Notes under the pieces: generated by a model
Told to the model about the DNA's origin: nothing
The model's database searches: none
Seen by the model: the letters and a program-made list of their open reading frames with translations, nothing else
NCBI GenBank assembly: GCA_964387795.1
Contig: CAYLYP010000005.1
Coordinates: 1-64,000, forward strand
DNA length: 64,000 bases
Source of the DNA: CAYLYP01 sp964387795
GTDB taxonomy: Bacteria; Bacteroidota; Bacteroidia; Bacteroidales; UBA7960
Direction: 5' to 3'
Program-made: the position numbers and the translations under genes
Part shown: in pieces, positions 33,642-40,991 of the stretch
How positions within the stretch are numbered: the first letter of the stretch is position 1
Layout of the letters: every line of letters begins with the position of its first letter

Positions 33642-34301
33642 ATGAAGAAACTTCAGATTATATCCTGGTCCTGTTTTCTTGTAGGATTGATTATTATGAT
33701 CCCTCATTATCCTGGTTCAGCATTGCTGATGATAATAGGAGTGTTATTGTTATTAATTCATAGCGTTTTATTTTTGATAAAGAATGCTAAGGATAGACTT
33801 CCGGAATCGATGTTGCATATTGCATTTACAGTAATGACCTTTTATTTTCTGTGCCGAATACTATATTGGAGCACTGGGCCATTAATTTTTGGTTATAAGT
33901 TATTATATATCGTATTAATAGGAGTATCAATAGCTGCAATAATTATTAATTTCGGGAATGCTAAAAAGATAAAACTGCCCCAAATATTATTGATAATCTG
34001 TTTTTTATTTTCAATTTGGATTTCGTTTATACCCTCCAGCGAGATATTTTATTTTTTCAATTTAAACGAAAAAACACAAAAGGTAAATAGAATTGAAAAC
34101 TATAAAGCATGGGACAAATATAGTTGGTTCTTGTATGGCATTGACAAACAAGACGAGGCAATCGAAGCAAACATGAATTCGCAGCGTATTATTGAAGAAA
34201 AATTAAAAATTGAGCAATCAGATTATTTACTTGATGAATTAGATAGAATTAAGAAGCATAATGAACAGATTCGAGAAAAAAGCTGGATTGAGTTTAAATA
34301 A
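33642..34301 (+). CDS. Membrane protein with five helices and a charged tail, unknown
   Basis: 219 aa. Hydrophobic segments lie at about 6-24, 26-46, 58-76, 83-103 and 112-128. The last 80 residues are soluble, charged and probably helical (DKYSWFLYGIDKQDEAIEANMNSQRIIEEKL...). I do not recognise a family. The upstream 150 bp contain no exact TAnnTTTG box. The gene stands alone in the accessory zone; repeat R1 copy A begins 92 bp after its stop. Confidence 0.65.
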   Translation: MKKLQIISWSCFLVGLIIMIPHYPGSALLMIIGVLLLLIHSVLFLIKNAKDRLPESMLHIAFTVMTFYFLCRILYWSTGPLIFGYKLLYIVLIGVSIAAIIINFGNAKKIKLPQILLIICFLFSIWISFIPSSEIFYFFNLNEKTQKVNRIENYKAWDKYSWFLYGIDKQDEAIEANMNSQRIIEEKLKIEQSDYLLDELDRIKKHNEQIREKSWIEFK

Positions 34302-34392
34302 AAACAATACCTTGCAATAAATAGGATCCAATGCATTCGGCTCAATATAACATGGGCAGCCCTGAATTCATTCTTGAGGGGGAAGATAAGGA

Positions 34393-34491
34393 TTTTTGAA
34401 TGCTTCCGATTGGATGTTTGAGGGGAGATGAGGAGTGATGGATATCTTTTGGGCTGATCAAGGAGGGATACAAAAAGAATGTTCATTGCAG
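34393..34491 (+). repeat. Dispersed repeat R1, copy A
   Basis: 99 bp, matched by 99 bp at 35199-35297 with scattered substitutions and no net length change. Shared blocks include TCCGATTGGATGTTTGA and AATGTTCATTGCAG. Weaker similarity extends about 40 bp further left in both (CCTGAATT...). The two copies flank the broken BRO gene and repeat E2. Confidence 0.8.
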
Positions 34492-34585
34492 TTTGTTGTT
34501 GGAAAAGTGTTAATTTCAATTTACTTTTACTTTTTATCATACAGAACAGACAGACGTAAGGGTAAACAATTTAAGTTGAAGCTTG

Positions 34586-34683
34586 ATTAAACGAACATGT
34601 TTGCTAATCAAACACAAACACCAATGAAAATAGAAAACATGGAGTTCATCCGACCTTAAACAACAAATTATTTACGGATGAAA
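34586..34683 (+). repeat. Dispersed structured repeat, copy E2
   Basis: 98-bp copy: ATTAAACGAACATGTTTGC, CCAATGAAAATAG, AAACATGGAGTTCATCCG, then ACGGATGAAA. It keeps both inverted pairs (ATGTTTGC with AAACAT, CATCCG with CGGATG). It ends 48 bp before the BRO pseudogene. Confidence 0.8.
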
Positions 34684-34730
34684 TATAAAAGTTAATAAAA
34701 CTCTTTTTTTAATTAAATGGTAGAAATAAA

Positions 34731-35105
34731 ATGAGTAATATCAAACTATTTGAGAGCAAGCAAATAAGAAGTGTTTGGAATGAAAAGGACCAAAAATGGT
34801 ATTTTGTAGTTGCTGATGTTATACAGGTTTTAACTGATACTGCAAATGCAGTAGATTATATAAAAAAAATGAGAAAGAGGGATGAGCAGCTTTCTCAAGG
34901 GTGGGGACAAATTGTCACCCCCCTTTATAGTTGTGAACACAAACCCTTTAGGATTTATTGAGAACAAAGAAGCAGCGAAAGCGGAAAAATTGCAGGTGAT
35001 GCCAGAAAACAACTTGAAATTAAATCAGGAAAAAAAGTAATTACAGAAGAAAATTTTTTGCCGGAATCCAAGAAGAGAAGAATAAATAAAATGGGCGCCA
35101 AATAA
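34731..35105 (+). pseudogene. Decayed BRO-family (phage antirepressor-type) gene
   Basis: The first 60 codons are a clear Bro-N domain (MSNIKLFESKQIRSVWNEKD, KWYFVVADVIQVLTD). The frame stops with TGA at 34959-34961. Downstream the family's C-terminus is still readable (GKIAGDARKQLEIKSGKKVI, ENFLPESKK), with GFIENKEAAK in another frame just before it, so a frameshift and a large internal deletion have occurred; intact relatives are more than twice as long. Such proteins are common in prophages and mobile islands. It marks this zone as formerly mobile DNA. Confidence 0.85.
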
Positions 35106-35198
35106 AAAGCCAAAGGGCTATAAATATTGTTGTAGGTGGTCTGTACAATCTGGTATTAAAGCGCATCCTGAATTAATGCTCCTGAATAGCACTGAGGG

Positions 35199-35297
35199 TT
35201 TTTGAGTGTTTCCGATTGGATGTTTGATGAGAGATGAGGAGGGATGTATATCTTTTGGACTGTGCAAGGTGGATTGTAATTTTAATGTTCATTGCAG
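35199..35297 (+). repeat. Dispersed repeat R1, copy B
   Basis: Partner of 34393-34491; same length, same order of conserved blocks. Confidence 0.8.
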
Positions 35298-35477
35298 CAT
35301 GGGTTTGGTAAATGATCCTGAAGTGAAGGTATTGAAACTGATATTATCACTGAAATAAGGTATTGTCAGGGATTCACTGTGGATAAGGGCATCAAATCCA
35401 ATGAAATGCAATCATGTTAGTAAAACAATGGATGAAGAAAAACACCAACTCAATTGGTGGTTTATTGTAAAAAAAGA

Positions 35478-35485
35478 TATTTTTG
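35478..35485 (+). promoter_or_regulatory. S41 peptidase promoter
   Basis: TATTTTTG with TTG 21 nt upstream (35454-35456), about 105 bp before the start codon. It is part of a 34-bp segment (35456-35489) also found at 32832-32865. Confidence 0.5.
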
Positions 35486-35589
35486 TATGAGGGTATTATG
35501 TGTGAGTAAACATTTATCCTATGCGAATTGGGGAGGGATTGTGGAACAGATGTCATTCATTGAATTGAAATAGCGAAAAAAGAAAAGAC

Positions 35590-36975
35590 ATGAAGCTAAT
35601 AGCAATTATAATAATCACATTTTTATCAATAAGTTTAACAAGTTATTCTCAGGTAAGACTTATTTCTAAAGAAGAAGCGATTCAGGATATTGACACCATG
35701 CAAAGATATATTGAAGAAATACACCCCAATGCCTATGCATATAAAAACAAAGAAATCATAAACAACTTTTATGAAAGTGTAAAAGACAAAATAACAGATA
35801 GTATTTCAATATATGATCTCTACAATTATGCGGGTTTTTTAACTGCAAATTATGGTGATGGTCATCTCTCAACGATATTTCCAAATATTTGGAACAATGA
35901 AAATCATTTGGTAATCCCTTTTACAATAGAAATCTCAAACCGAAAAGTATATGTAAAAAACAGTATTGACGAAGACTTAATTAATGAAAATTGTGAAGTA
36001 ATAAAAATCAATGGAATCCCAATTAAGGAAATCATTGATACAATGCTTGTTTCAAGAAGCGGGGAGGCATTTCTTTTTAAGAAAGAAATGGTAAAATATT
36101 ATTTCCCTAATTTACTTTATTCGATTTATGGATTTGATAATATATTTGAAGTACAGCTTATCCGGAATAATACCATAAAGACTCATGTTTTAGAGGGGAT
36201 TGATTATGAGGAATATTTAAAATTGTTAAGCAGAGATGAAAAAAGCACAGAAGATTTTTCTGTTAAATATATGACTGATAAAAGTGTTTGCATAATTGAC
36301 TTTAGAGATTTTTCAGACCTGGAAAGGTTTAAGATTTTCTTAGATACTGTATTTAGTGCTATTAAAAAAGACAAGATCAATAATTTAATCATTGATTTAC
36401 GAAATAATTCAGGAGGCAATTCTGTTTTAGGGGATGAATTATTTCAATATATTTCCAAAACTGATTTTACCCAATATGATAAAACCATCCTAAAGGTTAG
36501 TTCACACTTAAAATCATTGTGGACATCTTATTACCTTCCGCAAGGAGTTATTGATAGTATAACAGTAAACGAAGTTTTAAAATTACCCAATGGAATGATT
36601 GTCAGAACTGATACCATATTCAATGAGGATGAAGAAATAATAAAGCTAAATGAGATTTCAAATAGATTTTATGGTAAAGTATATGTTTTGACAAGTAATT
36701 ATACTTTTTCATCAGCAGCAGATTTTGCATGGTGTTTTAAACATTATAACATGGGGAAAATAGTTGGAGAAGAAACTGGCGGATGGGGTTTATGTTATGG
36801 TGATAATGTTTATGCTGAATTGCCAAACAGCAGATTAGCGATTAATGTATCGTGTAAATTATTCTATAACATTGGGGCAACAGAAAAGAGTACTCATGGT
36901 GTAATACCCGATTTTCAAGTTAAATCGGAAGATGCATTGGATTATGTAATTAGAATTATTGAGGGAAGTGAATAA
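35590..36975 (+). CDS. Secreted S41 family peptidase (tail-specific protease type)
   Basis: 461 aa. Signal peptide 1-20 (ending SYSQ). The S41 core is clear: LIIDLRNNSGGNS, then TSNYTFSSAADFA with the nucleophile Ser374 or Ser375, and KIVGEETGGW. The N-terminal 130 residues are a helical cap (GDGHLSTIFP resembles the tricorn-core relatives). It lacks an obvious PDZ domain; a PDZ-like segment might be 120-200 (NENCEVIKINGIPIKEI). It probably degrades peptides in the periplasm or outside the cell. It has its own promoter and no operon partners. Confidence 0.88.
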   Translation: MKLIAIIIITFLSISLTSYSQVRLISKEEAIQDIDTMQRYIEEIHPNAYAYKNKEIINNFYESVKDKITDSISIYDLYNYAGFLTANYGDGHLSTIFPNIWNNENHLVIPFTIEISNRKVYVKNSIDEDLINENCEVIKINGIPIKEIIDTMLVSRSGEAFLFKKEMVKYYFPNLLYSIYGFDNIFEVQLIRNNTIKTHVLEGIDYEEYLKLLSRDEKSTEDFSVKYMTDKSVCIIDFRDFSDLERFKIFLDTVFSAIKKDKINNLIIDLRNNSGGNSVLGDELFQYISKTDFTQYDKTILKVSSHLKSLWTSYYLPQGVIDSITVNEVLKLPNGMIVRTDTIFNEDEEIIKLNEISNRFYGKVYVLTSNYTFSSAADFAWCFKHYNMGKIVGEETGGWGLCYGDNVYAELPNSRLAINVSCKLFYNIGATEKSTHGVIPDFQVKSEDALDYVIRIIEGSE

Positions 36976-37059
36976 TTGTCGGATGCAAATAAATATGGCT
37001 TCATGTGGCAGGTATTATAGCTCTCCCCAAGAATAGGACACCAAAACTTTTTTGAACAA

Positions 37060-37440
37060 ATGGATAAAATAAGATTGTTTTTTAATTTGATGATTGTTGC
37101 TTCAACTTCAATTTTAATTGGGGTTTTAGCATTTGATAAGCTTAATGCTTCCGAGCATAAAATGTTGACTGAAATATCCCTTCAAACAATGCATGTAAGC
37201 CTGTTAATTGGGGTAACACTAAACCTTATACATTTTATTAAAAACAAAATGTATTTATACAGTTTTCTGACTGCTTTACCATTAGCCTTATTTGCTATTG
37301 CATTAATTGCTGTGGTATTTGATTTTCAATTCTCATTCTTTTCATTAATTGTTTTCGATTTTTATCTGATATTTTGGTTTTTCTTTTTATCAATCAGGGA
37401 GATTGTTAAATTGAAAGGGATTAAATTTGAAAACAAATGA
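37060..37440 (+). CDS. Four-helix membrane protein, unknown
   Basis: 126 aa with four hydrophobic helices (about 8-24, 44-61, 68-88, 93-116) separated by short loops, ending in a basic tail (IREIVKLKGIKFENK). No family recognised. It stands 84 bp after the S41 peptidase and 67 bp before the GNAT gene on the same strand, so a three-gene transcript is possible. Confidence 0.6.
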   Translation: MDKIRLFFNLMIVASTSILIGVLAFDKLNASEHKMLTEISLQTMHVSLLIGVTLNLIHFIKNKMYLYSFLTALPLALFAIALIAVVFDFQFSFFSLIVFDFYLIFWFFFLSIREIVKLKGIKFENK

Positions 37441-37507
37441 TTAAAACAAGAGGATTATTCATTAAGGGTATGGTAAAATACAAGCTGACACTTTTGAAAC
37501 AAAAGAT

Positions 37508-37957
37508 ATGATAAAGATTGAAAGAATTACAGAAAATAAGAAACAGTTCCTTGACTTACTACTGTTGGCAGACGAGCAGGAAGATATGATTGACAGGTAT
37601 TTGCCCGAGGGGGATTTGTTTGCTTTATATGATGATGGTGATTTGAAAAGTGTTTGTGTTGTTTTGCCAATAAGTAATGAAAGCTGTGAGTTGAAAAACA
37701 TAGCAACTTACGAGAAATATCAAGGCAAAGGATACGGCAGGGCTTTGATACGCTTTATTTCTGATTTCTACAAAAAAGACTATAAAACAATGCTTGTGGG
37801 AACAGGTGAAACACCCGAAATCTTATCGTTTTATGAAGGTTGTGGGTTTAAACAGTCGCATCGGGTAAAGAATTTTTTTACCGACAATTACGACCACCCT
37901 ATTTTCGAGGGCGACATTCAACTTGTTGATATGATTTATCTCAAAAAGGATTTATAG
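37508..37957 (+). CDS. GNAT family N-acetyltransferase
   Basis: 149 aa. The acetyl-CoA binding motif A is clear: ELKNIATYEKYQGKGYGRALIRF (Q/RxxGxG/A), followed by LVGTGETPEILSFYEGCGFKQSHR (motif B). The closing FFTDNYDHPIFEGDIQLVDMIYL is typical of a Bacteroidota/Firmicutes subgroup annotated as plain GNAT. The acceptor is unknown. It ends 15 bp before repeat E3. Confidence 0.88.
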   Translation: MIKIERITENKKQFLDLLLLADEQEDMIDRYLPEGDLFALYDDGDLKSVCVVLPISNESCELKNIATYEKYQGKGYGRALIRFISDFYKKDYKTMLVGTGETPEILSFYEGCGFKQSHRVKNFFTDNYDHPIFEGDIQLVDMIYLKKDL

Positions 37958-37972
37958 GGAAAGCAGGAACGC

Positions 37973-38074
37973 ATGACAAACAACATACATATATTGAACC
38001 TGTCGATTCACCTTTCTAAATAGCAAACATTGAGTTTCATCCGCCCTTAACTAAAAAATATCTACGTATGAAAA
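37973..38074 (+). repeat. Dispersed structured repeat, copy E3, overlapping the peptidase E start
   Basis: Diverged left half (ATGACAAACAACATAC) but a good right half: AAATAGCAAACATTGAGTT, CATCCG, and TACGTATGAAAA at the end. The terminal ATG, which in E1 and E2 reads CGGATGAAA, is here the start codon of the peptidase E gene. Confidence 0.65.
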
Positions 38075-38697
38075 AGCTTTTTTTAACATCCTCATTTAAA
38101 GATGTAGCAAGCCTTTTACCTGATTTTGCAAATGAAGACCTAAGAGGTAAAACTGTAAGCTTTATCCCAACCGCAAGCATACCGGAACCCGTTAAGTTTT
38201 ATGTGGGTGCCGGGAAAAAAGCACTTGAGAAATTAGGTATAAAGGTTGATGAGTTGGAATTAACAAAAGCAACAGCAGAAGAAATATCTGATAAGTTGTG
38301 CAAAAACGATTATATCTATGTTTCAGGGGGCAACACCTTTTTTCTGCTTCAGGAGTTGAAAAAAACAGGAGCGGATAAGATTATCATCAGGCAAATTGAA
38401 TCAGGAAAACTTTACATAGGTGAATCTGCAGGTTCAATGATAGTATCACCCAACATTGAATATGCAAAAGACATGGATAGCACTAAAAAAGCACCGGAAT
38501 TAGATTCGTTTGGCGCATTGAATGTGGTTGGGTTTTATCCATTGCCCCACCACACAAATTTTCCTTTTAAGAAAGCGGTTGAGAAGATCATTTCAAAATA
38601 CGAATCAGCCTTAAAACTATATCCTATCAGTAACTCTCAGGTTATACTGGTGCATGGGGAGCAAGTATCTGTTGAAACGAATGTGCTTGCTAAATAA
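38068..38697 (+). CDS. Peptidase E-like protein (S51 family)
   Basis: 209 aa. The class I glutamine-amidotransferase-like S51 fold shows YVSGGNTFFLLQEL and the nucleophile in YIGESAGSMI (Ser120), with PLPHHTNFPF supplying the His. S51 enzymes cleave N-terminal Asp dipeptides in the cytoplasm. The start codon lies in the conserved right end of repeat E3. The last 129 bp recur at 40231-40359 as a fragment, so the locus was once duplicated. Confidence 0.9.
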   Translation: MKKLFLTSSFKDVASLLPDFANEDLRGKTVSFIPTASIPEPVKFYVGAGKKALEKLGIKVDELELTKATAEEISDKLCKNDYIYVSGGNTFFLLQELKKTGADKIIIRQIESGKLYIGESAGSMIVSPNIEYAKDMDSTKKAPELDSFGALNVVGFYPLPHHTNFPFKKAVEKIISKYESALKLYPISNSQVILVHGEQVSVETNVLAK

Positions 38698-39227
38698 AAT
38701 TATTGTTATCAGGTAAAGTGGGAAACATGGTGTTTCTTGAAAGCAATAACAAAATGGTATTTGTGGAGGAAATCAATTAATGAATGTTGGCACATTAAAT
38801 GAATAATAGTGTGTTTGTGTTGGTGACATGCATTAATAATTTCACTTTGAATATTTTCTTAAGGATTGCTGAAAAGGGTTTCATTGGCAGGAGTTTTTTT
38901 TAACCCAAAAGGATTAAATCCCATTTATGTTTTACCTTTAAACATTTGGCATTTATTTATTTAACTCATAGATTTGTATTAAAAGAGTGGTTTAAGCAAA
39001 GTGATCCTATAAGGATATGTGAGAGTCCAGGAGTGTAAACCAACCTATGGGTAGTTCTAAACAAATGGTTTGCAAATGACTGCTCTTATTAATCCGGGAG
39101 CGTGAGAGTTGGAGGTAAACACAAACTGTTAAGGATATTGCAGGTCGAATTGTTATTAGGTGGTAAGTAGTTTTTTTGCAGAACAAAAACATTGTTGAAT
39201 TAATGTTTTGGGGAAAGGAGAAAGAAA
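38698..39227. other. Gene-free stretch with RNA-like segment before the dioxygenase gene
   Basis: 530 bp. The left 300 bp are AT-rich with nothing recognised. From about 39001 the base composition is more even and the sequence resembles a structured RNA: hairpin ATCCT/AGGAT (39004-39016), then GTGAGAGTCC, CCAACCTATGGGTAGTTC and GAGCGTGAGAGTTGG, reminiscent of domain I of group II introns. No intron-encoded protein is present. Confidence 0.35.
39214..39220 (+). promoter_or_regulatory. Shine-Dalgarno of the dioxygenase gene
   Basis: AAAGGAG, 7 nt before ATG 39228. It is one of the few good ribosome binding sites in the window, and supports this start. Confidence 0.65.
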
Positions 39228-40013
39228 ATGGCAGACATCGTATATTTTTCCCATGGAGGAGGTCCATTGCCTATACTTGGAGACCCAAGCCATCAGGAAA
39301 TGATTTCATTTATGAAAAAGCTCCCCCAAGAAATTGAAAAGCCGGAAGCTATTATTGTGATAAGCGCACATTGGGAAGAAGCAGTCCCATCCATTATTGA
39401 AAGTAACAATCCCACACTTTTCTTTGATTATTATGGATTTCCAAAGGAAGCATATGAAATAAAATATGCACCCCCAGGAAACATCGAATTGATAAAACAA
39501 ATTAAAGAACTGTTTGGAAAGAATAATATGCAATTAAGCATAGATGCTAAACGTGGCCTGGATCACGGGGTGTTTATCCCCTTGCTGATGATGTATCCCG
39601 ATGCAGATATACCTGTAACGCAAATCTCCCTGATAAAAGGATTGGATCCTGATAGGCATTTATTGATGGGGAAAGTGCTCAATCAGCTATTAAATCAAAG
39701 AGTATTACTTATAGGGTCAGGCTTCTCTTTTCACAATATGAACGCATTTGACTGGTCAGGGAAGCATACTGAAGATGCAAAGAACAATGCTTTTCAGGAA
39801 TGGCTGATAGAAGTATGCACAGGGGATTATCCTCAAAATGAAAGGGAAGATAAACTGCGGGATTGGGAAAAGGCTCCCGGTGCCCGCTATTGCCATCCAA
39901 GAGAAGAGCACCTTATCCCTTTGCATGTGTGTTGTGGTGCTGCAGGCAGGAGAGGGAAACTGGTGTTTGATAACTTTATATTGGGGAAAAGGGCAGTGGC
40001 ATTCAAATGGTGA
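39228..40013 (+). CDS. Class III extradiol ring-cleavage dioxygenase family (LigB/DODA, YgiD-like)
   Basis: 261 aa. Metal-binding histidines occur in YFSHGGGP (His9), ISAHWEE and GLDHGVFIPL, the pattern of the DODA/YgiD branch, which opens catechol rings such as DOPA with a divalent metal. The C-terminal HPREEHLIPLHVCCGAAG is also conserved in the family. It has a real Shine-Dalgarno, unlike its neighbours, which fits recent acquisition. The substrate in this organism is unknown. Confidence 0.9.
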   Translation: MADIVYFSHGGGPLPILGDPSHQEMISFMKKLPQEIEKPEAIIVISAHWEEAVPSIIESNNPTLFFDYYGFPKEAYEIKYAPPGNIELIKQIKELFGKNNMQLSIDAKRGLDHGVFIPLLMMYPDADIPVTQISLIKGLDPDRHLLMGKVLNQLLNQRVLLIGSGFSFHNMNAFDWSGKHTEDAKNNAFQEWLIEVCTGDYPQNEREDKLRDWEKAPGARYCHPREEHLIPLHVCCGAAGRRGKLVFDNFILGKRAVAFKW

Positions 40014-40053
40014 AAACGATTATATTTGTGAATGGTTTTAAAAAAAAGAATAG

Positions 40054-40203
40054 CAAATTGCGCAGGAATGGTCATTTGATGTTCAGAACCTTACCAACCA
40101 CAAGAATGTTTTAACTCAACGTTACAACCCTGAAACTGAAAGCATAGTGAATGTCATGCAGATGGAATTCTTTCCGATTGGCTCATGGAAAATCTATTTT
40201 TAA
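40054..40203 (+). pseudogene. C-terminal fragment of a TonB-dependent outer-membrane receptor
   Basis: A 49-codon open stretch, closed upstream by TAG at 40051, reads EWSFDVQNLTNHKNVLTQRY ... FFPIGSWKIYF and stops at 40201-40203. This is the end of a TonB-dependent receptor barrel: the NLTN strand motif, the FPIG turn and the final aromatic residue. The remaining 600 or more residues of such a protein are absent. Confidence 0.7.
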
Positions 40204-40214
40204 GGTCGGGATAG

Positions 40215-40230
40215 ATGAAACGAACATGTT
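40215..40230 (+). repeat. Dispersed structured repeat, truncated copy E4
   Basis: ATGAAACGAACATGTT, the left end of the E family, cut off exactly where the peptidase E fragment begins. Confidence 0.7.
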
Positions 40231-40359
40231 AAGGAAGCGGTTGAGAAGATCATTTCAAAATACGAATCAGCCTTAAAACTATTATCTATCAGTAACTCTC
40301 AGGTTATACTGGTGCATGGTGAGCAAATATCTGTTGAAACGAATATGCTTGCGAAATAA
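40231..40359 (+). pseudogene. Duplicated 3' end of the peptidase E gene
   Basis: 129 bp aligning without gaps to 38569-38697 with about a dozen substitutions, up to and including the TAA. The first 501 bp of the gene are missing. The junction to E4 is immediate. Confidence 0.92.
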
Positions 40360-40787
40360 ATATAAAAAACAGACAAAAGAGCTATCCATTTAATACATCC
40401 AGCAATAAACAAAAACATTTATGGATGTAATGAGTAAGTGGTTATTATCAGGTACGAGATGAAGGATGCAATAACTATAATAAAAAAGGATTTTCTTTAT
40501 ATTAAGTTTATTGATAATGAATAAATTGTTATATTTGAAAAAATAAGCCATACTAAAAGGCTGCTTTGATTACATACTGTTTCCGGCTTACTGGTATTGG
40601 TTTGATATTACACAGGTTGATTTAGGCTTATTACATTCCTTACCAGATCAAGTAACAGACAGAAATCGATTTTTTAGATTTGTCTTTTTAATACAAGCAA
40701 TTAAAATGGCGCCCGGCGAAAAGTATAAATACGTTGTAGCACCGAAAAGCCAGACAAGCAGGCTTGCTTTTAATTAAAACAAGAATA

Positions 40788-40959
40788 ATGGCAAATTACA
40801 TCATTGAAGAAATAGAGGGCATAGGGCTGGTTTTAGGAGAAAAGCAGAAAACCTTACTTCCAGAATGCACGAAGTCAATAATGCAGAAAATCTTACAAGC
40901 AGAGCTCATTCATTAAAGAAGTTGAAAAATGGATAATGGAAGCAAGTTTGCTCCCATAA
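40788..40959 (+). pseudogene. Decayed DUF4332 (helix-hairpin-helix) gene
   Basis: ATG at 40788 begins MANYIIEEIEGIGLVLGEKQ, the N-terminal helix-hairpin-helix of DUF4332 proteins. The frame ends at TAA 40914-40916. In another frame the closing helix VEKWIMEASLLP is readable up to TAA 40957-40959. The middle of the roughly 130-residue protein is gone. Confidence 0.65.
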
Positions 40960-40991
40960 GAATTTGAATACTAATCTAATCCTTTTTGAAT

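Larger units (their letters stand above)
34302..34730. other. Gene-free stretch holding repeats R1 and E2
   Basis: 429 bp. It contains R1 copy A (34393-34491) and E2 (34586-34683), with short AT-rich sequence between. No gene is visible. A - strand frame at 34223-34540 is a shadow. Confidence 0.5.
35106..35589. other. Gene-free stretch with R1 copy B and a promoter
   Basis: 484 bp holding R1 copy B (35199-35297), then AT-rich sequence and the promoter box at 35478-35485. No gene seen. Confidence 0.5.
40014..40991. other. Graveyard of gene fragments
   Basis: 978 bp without an intact gene. In order: TonB-dependent receptor tail (40054-40203), E4 (40215-40230), peptidase E tail (40231-40359), AT-rich sequence, a segment at 40547-40571 resembling 45718-45744 (core ATACTAAAAGGCT), and a DUF4332 pseudogene (40788-40959). 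Confidence 0.6.
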
